NCBI RefSeq assembly: GCF_014287635.1
Contig: NZ_JACOPH010000001.1
Location: forward strand, 434,001 to 498,000
Source of the DNA: Roseburia zhanii
GTDB lineage: Bacteria > Bacillota > Clostridia > Lachnospirales > Lachnospiraceae
Direction: 5' to 3'
Length of the DNA: 64,000 nt
The notes below the pieces were generated by a model. It saw nothing but the letters and a program-made list of their open reading frames with translations. It had not been told where the DNA came from and did no database searches. Below are positions 46,016 to 54,904 of the stretch, one piece after another (position 1 is the stretch's first letter; every line of letters starts with the position of its first letter). Position numbers and translations under genes: made by a program.

Positions 46016-46993
46016 ATGAAAAAAATAGCAATAGGAATCGTTTCTCTTCTTTTTTGTATCGGAATGCTGACCGGCTGTGGAAACAGTGCCGGCAGCAGTG
46101 AAGATGCAGCAGGAGTGAAGATGTATCTGACGATATCGTCTGCTGATACATTCCGCCAGACGATCATTGATGCAGCAGATAAATGTGCAAAAGATGCAGG
46201 AGCTGAATTAACCGTTAAGGATGCAGAAGGTTCACTAGAGAGCCAGCTTGCACATATTAAAGAAGCAGTAGATGGTGGTTATGATGTGATCTTATGCAAT
46301 CCGGTTGATACAGATACTGCATTACAGTTACAGCTGGCAGCCGGTGACCTGCCGATCGTCTTTTTCAACTCCTGCCCGTCAGATGACCGGTTAGAAGCTG
46401 GAAAATATGTATTTGTAGGTTCTAATGAAGCAGAAGCAGGCGGATATCAGGCAGAATATATTTTAGATAAATATAAGGATCAGGACGAGATCAATGTAGC
46501 CATATTAAAAGGTGAGAAAACCCATTCTGCAACAGTAGGCAGAACAAATTCCTTAAAAAAGGCATTAAATGCATCGGGTAAAAAGATCAATTATGTATTT
46601 GAAGATTATGCAAACTGGTCAACCGATACAGCAAAGCAGTATTTTGAATTACTGCTAAAGACAGGCCAGAGAGTAGATGCGGTAGCCTGCAATAATGATG
46701 ATATGGCATTAGGAATCGTAGAAGCATGTGAGGAAAATAACATTTCCTTTGATTCCCTTCCGATCATCGGTGTAGATGCAACAGAAAAAGGATGCCAGTC
46801 CGTTGCAGACGGCAAGATGGCATTTACGATCTATCAGTCAGGTGCAGGACAGGGAGAATATCTGATCAAGGCAGCAGCCAGATTGGCGAAAGGACAGTCC
46901 CTAGAAGGTATGGAATATCTTTCAGAAGATCAGAAATATGTCTGGGTGCCATTTGAAAAAGTAGACAAGAGCAACGTTTCACAGTATCAGTAA
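46016..46993 (+). CDS. Sugar-type periplasmic-binding lipoprotein without a transporter
   Basis: 325 residues. Lipoprotein signal peptide with lipobox LTGC (Cys about 21), then a type I periplasmic-binding fold (RbsB/GGBP-like): FRQTIIDAADKCAKDAGAEL, DVILCNPVDTDTALQLQ, FVGSNEAEAGGYQAEYIL, VACNNDDMALGIVEACEE. Relatives bind ribose, galactose or autoinducer 2. No ABC ATPase or permease of this class is nearby; the neighbours are a chemoreceptor and a two-component system, so it likely presents a ligand to a sensor. Confidence 0.9.
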   Translation: MKKIAIGIVSLLFCIGMLTGCGNSAGSSEDAAGVKMYLTISSADTFRQTIIDAADKCAKDAGAELTVKDAEGSLESQLAHIKEAVDGGYDVILCNPVDTDTALQLQLAAGDLPIVFFNSCPSDDRLEAGKYVFVGSNEAEAGGYQAEYILDKYKDQDEINVAILKGEKTHSATVGRTNSLKKALNASGKKINYVFEDYANWSTDTAKQYFELLLKTGQRVDAVACNNDDMALGIVEACEENNISFDSLPIIGVDATEKGCQSVADGKMAFTIYQSGAGQGEYLIKAAARLAKGQSLEGMEYLSEDQKYVWVPFEKVDKSNVSQYQ

Positions 46994-47025
46994 AGGACCA
47001 GACATACAGCAGATGGAGAATGACC

Positions 47026-47700
47026 GTGTCAAACGTATATATTGTTGAAGACGATCCTGTTATTGCAGGAGCAGTCGCAGACCACCTTGCTACATGGCAG
47101 ATGCAGAGCAGGTGTGCAAAGGATTTTGAACATATTTTAGAAGAAGTGGAAGAATACCAGCCGGATATCATCTTGTTAGATATCAAACTTCCATATTATA
47201 ATGGGTTTTACTGGTGCATGGAGATCAGAAAAACTTCAAAAGTACCGATCATATTCATATCTTCAGCAGATGATAATATGAATATCGTCATGGCAATGAA
47301 TATCGGAGCAGATGATTTTATATCCAAACCTTTTGACTTGCAGGTTCTGACTGCAAAGATTCAGGCAGTACTTAGAAGAAGCTATGGTACTGCACTTTCG
47401 ATACATAAGTTAGAATGTGGAAAAGTAGAGTTGAATTTAGATACGACGACTGCCAGTGTCGATGGCAGTCAGATGGAACTTACCAAAAACGAATTTTTGA
47501 TCCTAAAAACACTGATGGAACATGCCGGAAGTGTTGTCAGCCGTGAAACAATTATGGAACGTCTGTGGGGCAATGATGAATTTGTGGATGATAATACACT
47601 GACTGTCAATATGACACGAATCCGCAGAAAAATGGAGGCGGCAGGCGTGAAAGATTTTATTGTGACGAAAAGAGGGTTAGGCTATATTGTCGGAGAATAG
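47026..47700 (+). CDS. OmpR-type response regulator (Bce-type)
   Basis: 224 residues from a GTG with GGAGA correctly spaced; ATG 47020 in the same frame is nearer to that site. Receiver domain: VYIVEDDPVIAG with the acidic pocket, phospho-acceptor Asp in DIILLDIKLPYYNG, and the conserved Thr/Ser and Lys in FISSADD and ISKPFD. Winged helix C-terminus: LTKNEFLILKTLMEHAG and VNMTRIRRKMEAAG. It overlaps the kinase gene by 14 bases. By kinase type and position it should control the Bce-type transporter downstream. Confidence 0.92.
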   Translation: MSNVYIVEDDPVIAGAVADHLATWQMQSRCAKDFEHILEEVEEYQPDIILLDIKLPYYNGFYWCMEIRKTSKVPIIFISSADDNMNIVMAMNIGADDFISKPFDLQVLTAKIQAVLRRSYGTALSIHKLECGKVELNLDTTTASVDGSQMELTKNEFLILKTLMEHAGSVVSRETIMERLWGNDEFVDDNTLTVNMTRIRRKMEAAGVKDFIVTKRGLGYIVGE

Positions 47701-48601
47701 AAGTTTTTTGAAAGAACATGGTGCATATCTGGTCACATTTCCGCTTTTTGCAGGAATTGTACTTGCAATTACAACAATTTATGATATCAGTATGGAATGT
47801 GCTTTTTATGTGATTGCTTTTTATATGATCTGTGTGACAGGTGCATATTTAGCAGCTTACCGGTTTTATAAAAAGCAGCAAGAGGAAAAAGAAACAGAAG
47901 TGACGATTGATAAGTCAGAAGATTGGGAAAAGTATCAGGAGAGTGCAGATTTTTTCGCACTCTGGGCACATCAGATCAAGACACCGATTGCCGCTTTAAA
48001 TGTATTGCTTCAGGAACCGGAAGTGAATACTGCCGGGTGCAGACAGGAGCTTTTTAAGATTGAAAGCTATGTGGAAATGGCACTAGGATATACACGTTTT
48101 GAAAATATGAGCAATGACCTTGTATTAGAATCATATCACTTAGAAGAAATCGTCAGAAACGTTGTAAAAAAATATGCGGTCAGTTTTATCTATAAGCATA
48201 TTGCGATTCAGTTAGATCATTTAGATTATAAGATACTGACAGATGATAAATGGTTTTCTTTTGTACTAGAACAGCTTCTTTCTAATGCATTAAAATATAC
48301 GATGCAGGGAGAAATCCATATCTATGCAAGGGAAGACAAAAATGGATTGCAGGTGGTCATCAGTGATACGGGTATCGGGATCAAGCGTGAAGACCTCCCA
48401 CGTTTATTTGAACGTGGTTTTACAGGATACAATGGCAGGATGGATAAGAAAGCCAGTGGGTTAGGACTGTATCTGTGCAAAGGAATCTGTAATAAGTTAG
48501 GACATCAGATTTTTATAGAATCCGAAGTCGGTAAAGGAACACAGGTTATCATACAGATGCAGTATGAAAAATTAAATCATACAGACCTTACAAAAATGTA
48601 A
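47687..48601 (+). CDS. Intramembrane-sensing histidine kinase (BceS-like)
   Basis: 304 residues from a TTG with AGAGGG 10 bases upstream; TTG 47708 is another possibility. Two membrane helices (about 17-36 and 41-61) with almost no external loop, the mark of intramembrane-sensing kinases that rely on a partner transporter. The phospho-acceptor His is in FFALWAHQIKTPIAALN; the ATPase domain has QLLSNALKYT (N box), VISDTGIGIKREDLPRLF and ASGLGLYLCKGI. It pairs with the preceding regulator and the BceAB-type genes that follow. Confidence 0.93.
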   Translation: MSENRSFLKEHGAYLVTFPLFAGIVLAITTIYDISMECAFYVIAFYMICVTGAYLAAYRFYKKQQEEKETEVTIDKSEDWEKYQESADFFALWAHQIKTPIAALNVLLQEPEVNTAGCRQELFKIESYVEMALGYTRFENMSNDLVLESYHLEEIVRNVVKKYAVSFIYKHIAIQLDHLDYKILTDDKWFSFVLEQLLSNALKYTMQGEIHIYAREDKNGLQVVISDTGIGIKREDLPRLFERGFTGYNGRMDKKASGLGLYLCKGICNKLGHQIFIESEVGKGTQVIIQMQYEKLNHTDLTKM

Positions 48602-48611
48602 GATAAGAAAG

Positions 48612-48654
48612 AGGAAATGTAAGCTGATGAAAGGGCAGAACATTTCCTTTTTTG
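48612..48654 (+). terminator. Terminator between the kinase and the transporter genes
   Basis: AGGAAATGT (48612-48620) pairs with ACATTTCCT (48640-48648) followed by six Ts. The transporter genes therefore form their own unit, which could be induced by the upstream regulator. No clear -35/-10 pair could be picked before 48713. Confidence 0.82.
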
Positions 48655-48712
48655 TTATGATGTAACCATGAAAGAACAAAACAAAGAGGTTTAGAGAGGA
48701 GAACATGGAACA

Positions 48713-49483
48713 ATGGCAATCTTAGAAGTAAATCATGTCAAGAAGATATACAAAACAAGAATGGGAGGAGAAGAAGTCACAGCACTTCGTGATGTGCACT
48801 TTACCGTAGAGCCGGGAGAGTTTGTTGCGATCATGGGAGAATCAGGAAGTGGAAAGACAACATTGTTAAATATTTTAGCATGTTTAGACCGTCCGACAGT
48901 AGGAAAAGTTCTGATCGAAGGAAAAGATTATACAACACTAAAAGATAATGAACGTGCAGTATTCAGGAGAGAGAACTTAGGATTTATCTTTCAGGACTTT
49001 AACTTATTAGATAATTTTTCAATCGAAGATAATATCAAGCTGCCGCTCGTATTAGCAGGCGAATCCCCGGATGACATGGATAAAAAAGTCAGAATCGTAG
49101 CAGAACAGCTAGGCATTGCAGAATTATTAAAAAAATATCCATACGAAGTATCGGGAGGACAGAAACAGAGAACAGCAGTAGCCAGGGCGATCATTTCTGA
49201 TCCGAAGATGTTATTTGCCGATGAACCGACCGGAGCCTTAGATTCCAAATCATCGACAAACCTGTTAAAACAGCTTCGTAAGATCAATGAAAATGGACAA
49301 ACGATCCTGATGGTAACCCATAGTAATGTAGCTGCAAGTTATGCTGATCGGATCATGTTTATCAAAGACGGAGAAGTATTCCATCAGCTTTACAGAGGTA
49401 CGATGACAAGAGCAAAACTGCTCGATAAGATCTGCGATTCCGTTACAGTACTGATGAGAGGGGGCGATGAGAGTGAATCATAA
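48713..49483 (+). CDS. ABC transporter ATP-binding protein (BceA-like)
   Basis: 256 residues. Walker A GESGSGKTT, signature SGGQKQRTAVARAI, Walker B LFADEPTGALD, and LACLDRPTVGKVLIEGKDYTTL, typical of the MacB/BceA class. In Bce systems this ATPase and its permease free cell-wall lipid targets from peptide antibiotics such as bacitracin. GAGGAGAACATGGAAC precedes the ATG. It overlaps the permease gene by 17 bases. Confidence 0.94.
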   Translation: MAILEVNHVKKIYKTRMGGEEVTALRDVHFTVEPGEFVAIMGESGSGKTTLLNILACLDRPTVGKVLIEGKDYTTLKDNERAVFRRENLGFIFQDFNLLDNFSIEDNIKLPLVLAGESPDDMDKKVRIVAEQLGIAELLKKYPYEVSGGQKQRTAVARAIISDPKMLFADEPTGALDSKSSTNLLKQLRKINENGQTILMVTHSNVAASYADRIMFIKDGEVFHQLYRGTMTRAKLLDKICDSVTVLMRGGDESES

Positions 49484-51476
49484 GCTTCTCACAAAATTCG
49501 TCCTTTCAGGTATGCAGAAAAATAAGAAAACGTTAGTACCGTTTCTTGTTGCAGGAACGTTTACCGTAATGATCTTTTATATCTTAACATCATTAGCATA
49601 CTGCCCATATATCTATATGGATGGCAAAGAAGCTTTTTATGGGGCACAGACCATTGCGATCATGTTAAACTTAAGCAGCCAGATCACAGTTGTTTTTGCA
49701 GCACTTTTCATTTTTTATGCAAATCAGTTTATGATCCGTGGACGTAAAAAAGAGATGGCATTGTATGGCGTACTTGGAATGTCAAAAAGAAATATCACAA
49801 CGATTATGGTAATGGAAAGCGTGATCCATGCATGTGTCTGTATCGGAATGGGACTGATATGTGGTACATTTTTAAATAAACTGATGCTGTTAGTATTATA
49901 TAAGATCATTCATCAGCCGTCAGTAGATGGAATGTTATTTTCCATGATCGCTTTTAAAAAGACACTGCTTGTTTTTGTTGTTATCTATGCAGTTTGTCTG
50001 ATCTATAATGTCAGCTCTATCCGTGTTGGAAATCCGATGGAATTATTACGGAGTGATAAGACTGGTGAAAAAGAGCCGAAGATCAAGATATTATCATTTG
50101 TGATCGGAATCGTGACATTAGCCGCAGGTTATTATCTGGCTCTGACAACGAACAGCACTTTTGATGCGATCAATATCCTGTTTGTCAGTATCCTGCTTGT
50201 CATTATTGCAACTTACTGCCTGTTTATTGCAGGAAGTATATTCATTTTGAAAGTATTAAAAAAGAACCGGAAATTTTATCTTAAAACAAAAAACTTTATC
50301 AGCGTATCCAACCTGATGTTTCGAATGAAACATAATGCGGCAGGTCTTGCGTCAATCTGTATTTTATCTACAGGTGTTATGCTGCTCTTAGCTTGTGGTT
50401 CCTCTCTTATGATGTTAGGAGAGAAAAATATCAGTGATCTGTATCCAACGGATATTAAACTCGTTACAGAGGATGCCGCACAGGCAGATGAAACTGCATA
50501 TAAGAATACAGTCAGGGATGCAGCAGACGCTGTAGGTACGACATGTGCCGATCTTATATACCGGAAATATGATACAGTATTTGCAAAGAAAACAGATTCT
50601 GGATTCTCTTATACAGATGCAAATGCCATGATGCAGATTTCAGATTGTGCAGATATGTATCTGGTATCTTTAGAGAATTATAATCATTATACAAATAAAG
50701 ACATCCACTTATCGGAAAATGAAGTATTGTTATATGATTCTAATGCTTCCGTAAAAAGCCGGAAATCACTTGCATTATTTGGAACCACTTACCAGATTGC
50801 AGGAGAAGTAGATTATAAGACCATGTATTATATACTTGATGCAAGTATGACACTGTTTGACAGAGTGATCCTTGTATTTCCGGAACAGTCACAGATCGAT
50901 CAGATCATGGGAAAAAATAGTAACCAGCAGCGTAATCGTATTTATCTTGGGTGTAATACAAAAGATACATTGACGCAGGAGGAGATGGATAAATTTGAAA
51001 CGGTTATCTTAAAGAGGTTGCCGGATGCAGAATTGCATTTTAAAAGTATGGACGAGAAGTTCTTTTATAATCTGTATGGCGGTGCATTTTTTGTAGGTAT
51101 CTTTTTAGCAGTCCTGTTTTTGATGGCAACGGTGATGATCATTTATTATAAACAGATGTCAGAAGGATATGAAGACCAGAAGAGATTTGAGATTCTTGCA
51201 AAAGTCGGATTGACCGAAAAAGAGGCAAAACGTTCGATCAAAAGACAGGTCATGATATTGTTTTTCCTGCCGGTAGCTGTAGCAATGCTGCATATCATAG
51301 TGGCAAGTAAGATCATCTGTCTGTTTTTAAAGATGGTATTGATCATGGATATGTTTACATTTGGCATGTCACTGCTTGTTGTGTGCATCATTTTCTTTAT
51401 CGTGTATGCACTTGTGTATAAGGTGACATCCCATCAGTATTACCAGATCGTATATGGCAGAATGAGGGATAGATAA
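49467..51476 (+). CDS. FtsX-like ABC permease (BceB-like)
   Basis: 669 residues with about ten membrane helices in the BceB layout: TM1 (about 18-38), a group of TMs with the FtsX-like motif (FMIRGRKKEMALYGVLGMSKRNI at about 89-111), a large extracellular domain (about 320-530) and the final three TMs after YEDQKRFEILAKVGLTEKE. The extracellular domain is where such permeases meet peptide antibiotics or their lipid targets. A GTG at 49473 is better spaced from GAGGGGG than the ATG, so the start may be two codons later. Confidence 0.93.
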   Translation: MRVNHKLLTKFVLSGMQKNKKTLVPFLVAGTFTVMIFYILTSLAYCPYIYMDGKEAFYGAQTIAIMLNLSSQITVVFAALFIFYANQFMIRGRKKEMALYGVLGMSKRNITTIMVMESVIHACVCIGMGLICGTFLNKLMLLVLYKIIHQPSVDGMLFSMIAFKKTLLVFVVIYAVCLIYNVSSIRVGNPMELLRSDKTGEKEPKIKILSFVIGIVTLAAGYYLALTTNSTFDAINILFVSILLVIIATYCLFIAGSIFILKVLKKNRKFYLKTKNFISVSNLMFRMKHNAAGLASICILSTGVMLLLACGSSLMMLGEKNISDLYPTDIKLVTEDAAQADETAYKNTVRDAADAVGTTCADLIYRKYDTVFAKKTDSGFSYTDANAMMQISDCADMYLVSLENYNHYTNKDIHLSENEVLLYDSNASVKSRKSLALFGTTYQIAGEVDYKTMYYILDASMTLFDRVILVFPEQSQIDQIMGKNSNQQRNRIYLGCNTKDTLTQEEMDKFETVILKRLPDAELHFKSMDEKFFYNLYGGAFFVGIFLAVLFLMATVMIIYYKQMSEGYEDQKRFEILAKVGLTEKEAKRSIKRQVMILFFLPVAVAMLHIIVASKIICLFLKMVLIMDMFTFGMSLLVVCIIFFIVYALVYKVTSHQYYQIVYGRMRDR

Positions 51477-51488
51477 GGGAGAGAGAGT

Positions 51489-51614
51489 ATGCGTAAATTG
51501 ATCGGAGTTTTTGTAGACGGCCTATACGGATTTTTTAGCTGGCGAAGCATGAAAGAGCGACAAAATTCCTCCGATCACGAACGGAACGATCCATATCATC
51601 AGCCGGAATACTAA
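51489..51614 (+). CDS. Possible 41-residue small protein antisense to the flippase gene end
   Basis: ATG 51489 follows GGGAGAGAGA, 12 bases after the permease stop, and runs 41 codons (starts MRKLIGVFVDGLYGFFSW, ends HQPEY). The last two thirds overlap the opposite-strand flippase gene in antisense, so the frame could be accidental. No family is recognised. The good ribosome site and position at the end of the transporter operon are the only support. Confidence 0.25.
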   Translation: MRKLIGVFVDGLYGFFSWRSMKERQNSSDHERNDPYHQPEY

Positions 51615-52583
51615 GATAGCCGGAACAGCCGTACTTTCCTTGGCAAAACGGGTAAAGAACAGTAAAAAGACAAATTCTAAGGAGCCGATACCCGAAGGTG
51701 CAGGCAGGACACCGGCAAGCATATAGGAGATTGCCATTAACATAATGCCCTCCGTTACAGAGAGCGTACACTGTCCGATCAGAACATAGGCAGGGATCGC
51801 ATAGATCGCAAAAAATTTAAACAGGTTTAATAATATGATCACAAGAAAACGCAGTTTATGTGTCAGAACTTCCTTGCCGGCAGCATTTAAAAGGATCAGG
51901 TTTTCAGAGAGTTTTTCTAACTTCTCCTGATATTTTACAAATTTATTTCCGATACGCTCTAAGATGCGTAAAAACAGATTTTTGACAGCATCTGATAATG
52001 TGACGATCAAAAGTGCGGCAACGATCAGGATCGTAACGACACAGCCGCCTGCCATCGCACCGTAATAGCTGTGCAGCACTTCTTTTGTGACCGGACGCTG
52101 TAAGAGAAAGAAAAATCCGATCACGCCAAAAGTCATAATACCGATCTTTTTCATCACAAACTGTAACATGGAGATCCCGATTCCATTCGGATAAGACACT
52201 CCGCCTTTTTGCAGATAATACAATTCAGCAATGCCGGCACCGCTGCCAAGCGTCAAAAGACGGTAAAATTCACAGATATAAGCAGTCGATACTCCATTAT
52301 AAAAATGAAAAGATGCAGAAAAGGGCTTAGCCATGATCGTTATGATAAGCCCTTCTGTAATAAAATAAACAAAAGAAAATAAAAAAGTAACACAAATCGT
52401 TTTTGCGGACAAAGCTTTGACACCCTCGAAGATATCATGCAGGGAATCCCTGTAGAAATAGAGGGCGGCAAAAAGCATCAGAAGAAGGATCAGCCATTTG
52501 ATGATGGAAGATCTATTCTTTTTGTTTGTAGTTTTCGTATGCGTGCTTAATGTGTTTGGATTCTTTCCATAATTGATCTGCAC
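51522..52583 (-). CDS. Lysylphosphatidylglycerol synthase/UPF0104-type membrane protein
   Basis: About 353 residues from a GTG at 52583 that has AAAGGAGT 9 bases upstream; this start lies within the end of the radical SAM gene. The open frame extends back to 52682, and the conserved part begins only near 52510, so the start is uncertain. Seven or eight membrane helices with features of the flippase-like domain of MprF/AglD (UPF0104): FITEGLIITIMAKPFSASF, LTLGSGAGIAELYYLQKGGV, and ISYMLAGVLPAPSGIGSLEF. Such proteins flip or handle charged lipids; no synthetase domain is present here. Confidence 0.82.
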   Translation of the reverse strand: MQINYGKNPNTLSTHTKTTNKKNRSSIIKWLILLLMLFAALYFYRDSLHDIFEGVKALSAKTICVTFLFSFVYFITEGLIITIMAKPFSASFHFYNGVSTAYICEFYRLLTLGSGAGIAELYYLQKGGVSYPNGIGISMLQFVMKKIGIMTFGVIGFFFLLQRPVTKEVLHSYYGAMAGGCVVTILIVAALLIVTLSDAVKNLFLRILERIGNKFVKYQEKLEKLSENLILLNAAGKEVLTHKLRFLVIILLNLFKFFAIYAIPAYVLIGQCTLSVTEGIMLMAISYMLAGVLPAPSGIGSLEFVFLLFFTRFAKESTAVPAILVFRLMIWIVPFVIGGILSLFHASPAKKSV

Positions 52584-53913
52584 TAACTGCCCACTCCTTT
52601 GCATATGCATGGCATTTTTCACATAAATGTTCTGCACTTTCCGGTGATTGTAGATCGGTAGACTTTGCACCGGTTTTTGCAACCATTCTCTGAAGAATTT
52701 CAGGGTTTTCTAACATCGGGCAAGGTCTTAAGTGGTTCTCATTGAATGGCTGGTTGTTGTAATATTCCATAAATAATGGCTGTTTTAAACATTCTAACAG
52801 TGTATTGGTACGGATATTTGCACCCGAATAGTGGATAAATACACAAGGTTCTGCATCACCATTGGCATTGATATGGAAATAGTTCCTGCCACCTGCGATA
52901 CAGCCGCCGACAAATTCACCGTCGTTCTGGAAATCCATCGTAAACAGACCTTTGCCATGTTTCATATCACGTATTTCACGGACTCTTTTATAGATATATT
53001 TCCGCTGGCTGACGGAAGGGAGAAGGCTGACATCAGCATCATTTCCCACCGGCATATAATGAAAGTATAATGCATAACGGCATCCATTTTCAATAATAAG
53101 ATCGATAAATTCATCACTGGTTACTGTTTCAATGTTCTTAGAAGTATAACAGATAGAAGTACCGAAAATCAATCCATGCTGCTTTAATAAAGTCATGGCA
53201 TCCATCACTTTTGCAAAGACACCTTCACCACGACGAAGATCGTTTACTTCTGAAAATCCCTCTAAGCTGATCGCAAGATAGAGATTTCCTGCTTTCTGCA
53301 TCTGTTTACAGAATTCTTCGTCGACTAATGTACCGTTTGTAAATGCTAAAAATGCACAGTCTTTATGTTTTTCACAGAGCTTTATCAGATCTGCTTTGCG
53401 GACAAGCGGTTCGCCGCCGGTAAACATATACAGATAAGTACCGAGTTCTTTTCCCTGCGTAACAACATGATCCATTTCTTCCAAAGATAAGTTTAAGCGG
53501 TTGCCGTATTCTGCTGCCCAACAGCCGGTACAGTGCAGGTTACAGGCACTTGTCGGGTCCATTAAGATCAGCCACGGAATGTTGCAATGATGAATGGTAC
53601 GCATTTTACGGATCGTTTTTGTGCCGTAAAAGAATGCTTCATAACCAAGGTTTAATGCAGTAGTCTTAAGTACATGAGGATCAATTTCATCTAAAAGCCG
53701 GTTCGTGTATTTATTTAAGGTACAGTCTTTATCGCAAAACATTTCCCGTACGGTGTCGTAGTTGATATCTAACTTCTCACCGCTCATATATTTTTCCATT
53801 AAATCTACTAATTTTATGATACCTTCTTCTCTGTTTTTCTTAACATCGCGAAGTATGGCATCAATTCCTGTTGAAAATGCAAGCCTTCCTGCTGCATGTG
53901 TCATTGTGTTCAT
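52513..53913 (-). CDS. Radical SAM/SPASM-like protein
   Basis: 466 residues. The first 110 residues are a helical region with no match I can name. The radical SAM core begins LILMDPTSACNLHCTGCW with cluster cysteines C124, C128, C131 (CX3CX2C); FTGGEP binds SAM, and LAISLEGFSEVNDLRRGEG is a typical strand motif. The C-terminal third has Cys in GGCIAGGRNYF, AEPCVFIH, RPCPML and HLCEKCHAY, as in SPASM-type auxiliary cluster domains. The substrate is unknown; no peptide precursor is seen beside it. AAAAAGGAG precedes the ATG. Overlap with the flippase-like gene suggests a lipid or envelope role. Confidence 0.85.
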   Translation of the reverse strand: MNTMTHAAGRLAFSTGIDAILRDVKKNREEGIIKLVDLMEKYMSGEKLDINYDTVREMFCDKDCTLNKYTNRLLDEIDPHVLKTTALNLGYEAFFYGTKTIRKMRTIHHCNIPWLILMDPTSACNLHCTGCWAAEYGNRLNLSLEEMDHVVTQGKELGTYLYMFTGGEPLVRKADLIKLCEKHKDCAFLAFTNGTLVDEEFCKQMQKAGNLYLAISLEGFSEVNDLRRGEGVFAKVMDAMTLLKQHGLIFGTSICYTSKNIETVTSDEFIDLIIENGCRYALYFHYMPVGNDADVSLLPSVSQRKYIYKRVREIRDMKHGKGLFTMDFQNDGEFVGGCIAGGRNYFHINANGDAEPCVFIHYSGANIRTNTLLECLKQPLFMEYYNNQPFNENHLRPCPMLENPEILQRMVAKTGAKSTDLQSPESAEHLCEKCHAYAKEWAVSADQLWKESKHIKHAYENYKQKE

Positions 53914-53989
53914 AATAAACTCCTTTTTGATGTGTTTTTTACAGATAATTCTATATAATCTATGAAATTACTATATGATATACGAATTG

Positions 53990-54135
53990 CTCCGTTGCTT
54001 TGCAACTCACGCAATTCTACACCCATTCGGAATCCGTTCATTTTCCAGGGAAAATGACTACTTCCTCATGTGTGTTCGGGGCAGTAAAGCATAACTTTTA
54101 TCCTGCAAGCAGGAACAAGTTATGATTTTTGCCCC
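53990..54135. repeat. Structured intergenic element with nested hairpins
   Basis: The 353-base gap between the radical SAM and TetR genes holds hairpins TTCATTTTCC/GGAAAATGA and, at 54078-54135, a nested structure: GGGGCA/TGCCCC outside, CATAACTT/AAGTTATG inside, CCTGC/GCAGG at the tip. It is more GC-rich than its surroundings. There is no open frame or GTTAC-type end. It may be a repeat of another family or a structured RNA. Confidence 0.5.
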
Positions 54136-54188
54136 TTGTATCATTCTATATAGTATATAAACCTTTTCATCATTTTAAAACGGACAAA

Positions 54189-54226
54189 AAAAGAACAATG
54201 CAGAAAAATCATACATTGTCCGTAGT
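54189..54226 (-). terminator. Terminator of the TetR gene
   Basis: Read on the minus strand, ACAATG and CATTGT form a short stem with a T-rich loop, followed by TCTTTTTTTG. It lies about 40 bases after the TetR gene stop. The stem is short, so confidence is moderate. Confidence 0.5.
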
Positions 54227-54266
54227 TTGCCCAAAAACTAAGCATTATTACAAAAGTGTCTGAAGA

Positions 54267-54863
54267 TCAGACTTTATCACAAACAGAAGTATCTCTTAAT
54301 GCGACCGGCAGGGTGCTTTCTAATACAACTGCGATCTTTTTTAGAAATTCCACGGAATCCGTCTGTGAACTTCCTTTGATCCAGTCTAAGATAATGCCGA
54401 CAAGCGAATGTGCATAAAAATCGCACACAAATTCAATATCGGTATCAATCAGCTGCTGACGGTCAATCTCTGATCTTGCAAAATTTTTCACCAGATTCTT
54501 AGAGATCGTAAACAGATAGTTATCTAACACGTCACGGCTTTTAGAATAGTAGATATGTGCGATCGCAGTTTTATTTTCAACTGCTAAAAGTGCAACCCGG
54601 TGCAGTTCATCATAAAAGGTATCATAATGCGTTTCATCATTGATCACACGGTTGATCTCGATGGCAAATACATCATCAATAAGATCATAGATATCCTTAT
54701 AATAATAGTAGAAAGTATTCCGGTTGACACCGCAGGTATCTACGATATCTTTGACGGTGATCTTATCAAGGGAATATTTGTTTAAAAGTTCTAAGAAAGT
54801 TACTATGATCGCTTTTTTGGTAAAGTGTGCCAAGGTTCTTTCCTCTTTTCTTTTGTTTTCCAT
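54267..54863 (-). CDS. TetR/AcrR family transcriptional regulator
   Basis: 198 residues. N-terminal DNA-binding domain (about 10-57): KKAIIVTFLELLNKYSLDKITVKDIVDTCGVNRNTFYYYYKD, with the recognition helix GVNRNTFYYYY. The ligand domain (about 70-190) resembles the DhaS/TetR_C type. It is divergent from an amino-acid ABC operon 225 bases away; palindromes in that gap are candidate operators. Confidence 0.9.
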   Translation of the reverse strand: MENKRKEERTLAHFTKKAIIVTFLELLNKYSLDKITVKDIVDTCGVNRNTFYYYYKDIYDLIDDVFAIEINRVINDETHYDTFYDELHRVALLAVENKTAIAHIYYSKSRDVLDNYLFTISKNLVKNFARSEIDRQQLIDTDIEFVCDFYAHSLVGIILDWIKGSSQTDSVEFLKKIAVVLESTLPVALRDTSVCDKV

Positions 54864-54904
54864 AACTGTCAGATGTTTTTGCAGTTACGATGTTACCTTG
54901 TATA

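Noticed and set aside
49467..51476. Macrolide exporter MacB as identity of the FtsX-like permease
   Set aside because: About ten membrane helices, a large extracellular domain and the adjacent intramembrane-sensing kinase fit BceB, not MacB.
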